Origin: Proteobacteria bacterium UBA6492
GTDB lineage: Bacteria; Pseudomonadota; Gammaproteobacteria; UBA6429; Thiohalophilaceae
Direction of reading: 5' to 3'
Assembly: GCA_002436485.1 (NCBI GenBank)
Contig: DJMK01000025.1
Location: 6,867-13,071 of the forward strand
Length of the DNA: 6,205 bases
Within the stretch, counting starts at the first letter, position 1. Every line of letters starts with the position of its first letter. Under the pieces are notes generated by a model. That model did not search any database and had not been told where the DNA came from. It was given only the letters and a program-made list of their open reading frames with translations. The translations under genes and the position numbers were made by a program. Shown here piece after piece: positions 4,939 to 6,205 of the stretch.

Positions 4939-6189
4939 ATGGCGAACGATACCGATTTTGACATTGCGATTATCGGCGGCGGTTCTGTCGGTATAAGCCT
5001 CGCCTGTGCACTTGGTCAAATCGAGCCAGCCCCCCGCGTCGTACTGATCGAAGCGCATGATTACAAAAACCTGCCACCACCTGGCTTTGATTCGCGCACG
5101 GTGGCGCTGTCTTATAGTTCGCGCCAGATTTTTGAAGGTCTGCAATTATGGAAATCGATCGAGCAGCGGGGCATTAGTCCAATCGAGATGATTCATATCT
5201 CGGATCGTGGCCACCCGGGAATGACTCGCCTGACTGCGAATGAGCAGGGGGTCGAGGCACTTGGCTATGTGATCGAAAACCGTATTCTTGGTGAAGCGCT
5301 GTTTGCACGTCTGTCGGCATTTTCAAACATCACGCTAATGGCACCTGCACGCATGCAGCAGCTCGACTTTAAAAACGATCGAGTCATTCTGCAGGGCAGT
5401 ATGAATGATGAGGCGTTCCAGCTTACGACACGTCTGGTGGTGGCTGCCGATGGTACCGAATCGTTTGTCAGAAAATTCATGAACATTTCACAGCGTCACT
5501 GGGATTATCAACAAACAGCGGTGATTGCCAATGTGGCCTGCGACAGGCCCCATAACCATGTTGCCTATGAACGTTTTACCCGTGATGGACCGATGGCATT
5601 GTTACCGCTGACCGATCTGGACGAGGCAAAAAATCGTTATGGGCTGGTGTGGACCGTTCCGCAGAACAGGGTCGAACAAGTGCTGGCATTGAATGACGAA
5701 CAATTCAGGACAGAACTTGCCGTACATTTTGGTGAACGAGCCGGCAAGTTTGTACGCATTGGTAAGCGCGCTTCTTACCCGCTTGGTCTGAGCCATATCA
5801 ACGAACATGTACGACATCGTCTTGCTTTTATTGGCAATGCTGCGCACACCCTGCACCCTGTTGCCGGCCAGGGTTTCAATCTTGGTTTGCGTGATGTAGC
5901 CGCACTGGCGCAGGTGTTACAGGATGCACTGGCAGCACAACAGGATCCGGGTGACCTGGATGTGTTGCAGGCCTACGCCAAGTGGCGCAGGCGTGATCAT
6001 ATTCAAACCGCGGTGTTCACCGATAGCCTGGTGCGCGTTTTCTCCACCGACTTTACTCCGTTAGTGCTGGTACGTAATGCCGGTTTGCTTGCCATGGAAA
6101 TGTTTGCACCCTTACGCAAACGCCTTGGCCGACACGCCATGGGCTATATCGGCCGTGCATCACTGCTGGCGCGAGGCCTGAGGTTGTGA
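4939..6189 (+). CDS. ubiH: Ubiquinone biosynthesis FAD-dependent hydroxylase UbiH
   Basis: This flavin monooxygenase hydroxylates the ring of 2-polyprenyl-6-methoxyphenol in aerobic ubiquinone synthesis, acting at the inner face of the cytoplasmic membrane. The 416 residues are about 24 more than E. coli UbiH. It has the FAD dinucleotide fold IIGGGSVG (residues 11-18, GxGxxG complete), the DSRTVALS motif (51-58), the DG motif VVAADGTES (167-175), and the UbiH/COQ6 signature HPVAGQGFNLGLRD (306-319) preceded by GNAAH (299-303). The N in GNAAH replaces the usual GD aspartate, as it does in E. coli UbiH. The UbiH rather than UbiI or UbiF assignment rests on the gene order pepP-ubiH and the GNAA motif. 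The start at 4939, 4 bases after the pepP stop, has no clear ribosome site, so coupling to pepP is likely. Its TGA overlaps the next start. Confidence 0.92.
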   Translation: MANDTDFDIAIIGGGSVGISLACALGQIEPAPRVVLIEAHDYKNLPPPGFDSRTVALSYSSRQIFEGLQLWKSIEQRGISPIEMIHISDRGHPGMTRLTANEQGVEALGYVIENRILGEALFARLSAFSNITLMAPARMQQLDFKNDRVILQGSMNDEAFQLTTRLVVAADGTESFVRKFMNISQRHWDYQQTAVIANVACDRPHNHVAYERFTRDGPMALLPLTDLDEAKNRYGLVWTVPQNRVEQVLALNDEQFRTELAVHFGERAGKFVRIGKRASYPLGLSHINEHVRHRLAFIGNAAHTLHPVAGQGFNLGLRDVAALAQVLQDALAAQQDPGDLDVLQAYAKWRRRDHIQTAVFTDSLVRVFSTDFTPLVLVRNAGLLAMEMFAPLRKRLGRHAMGYIGRASLLARGLRL

Positions 6190-6205
6190 GTAAAAACGCG
6201 GCACA
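6186..6205 (+). CDS. Start of a next gene in the operon, possibly ubiI/visC (cut by window edge)
   Basis: GTG at 6186 overlaps the ubiH stop as GTGA and opens a frame coding M-S-K-N-A-A before the window ends. A GAGG-containing stretch (6171-6176) lies 9 bases upstream. In E. coli the gene after ubiH is ubiI (visC), a second flavin hydroxylase, so that is the expected identity; the six visible residues cannot confirm it. Confidence 0.5.

Overview
The window looks like chromosomal backbone of a gammaproteobacterium. The evidence is gene order: zapA, 6S RNA and 5-formyltetrahydrofolate cyclo-ligase on one strand, with ygfB, pepP, ubiH and a start compatible with ubiI diverging on the other, as in E. 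coli. The genes are near 50 percent GC (31 of 60 bases in one counted line of ubiH). I cannot name a genus.

Layout. Positions 1-153 (minus) hold the N-terminal 51 codons of an extremely lysine-rich, histone H1-like protein that runs off the window. Positions 154-925 are a gene-free, AT-rich stretch with A/T tracts and several short inverted repeats. Positions 926-1995 (minus) carry an EVE-domain protein and 5-formyl-THF cyclo-ligase, overlapping by 4 bases. Positions 2010-2199 (minus) carry a 6S RNA gene, recognised by its closing stem and its conserved 3' hairpin. Positions 2360-2873 (minus) carry zapA and, overlapping it by 8 bases, a small ZapB-like coiled-coil protein with a TTG start. 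Positions 2874-3045 are a divergent promoter region. From about 3046 to the end (plus) come ygfB, pepP, ubiH and the first codons of a next gene, tightly packed.

How the parts fit. The minus-strand genes serve Z-ring assembly (zapA and its partner), global control of RNA polymerase (6S RNA) and folate one-carbon metabolism (cyclo-ligase), with an EVE-domain protein coupled at the end. The plus-strand operon joins a YgfB-family protein and an aminopeptidase P to flavin hydroxylases of ubiquinone synthesis.

No new multi-gene system is evident. The points most worth a second look are the unusual AT-rich region beside the H1-like gene, the very short 6S-to-cyclo-ligase junction with no ribosome binding site, and a possible leaderless start of ygfB.
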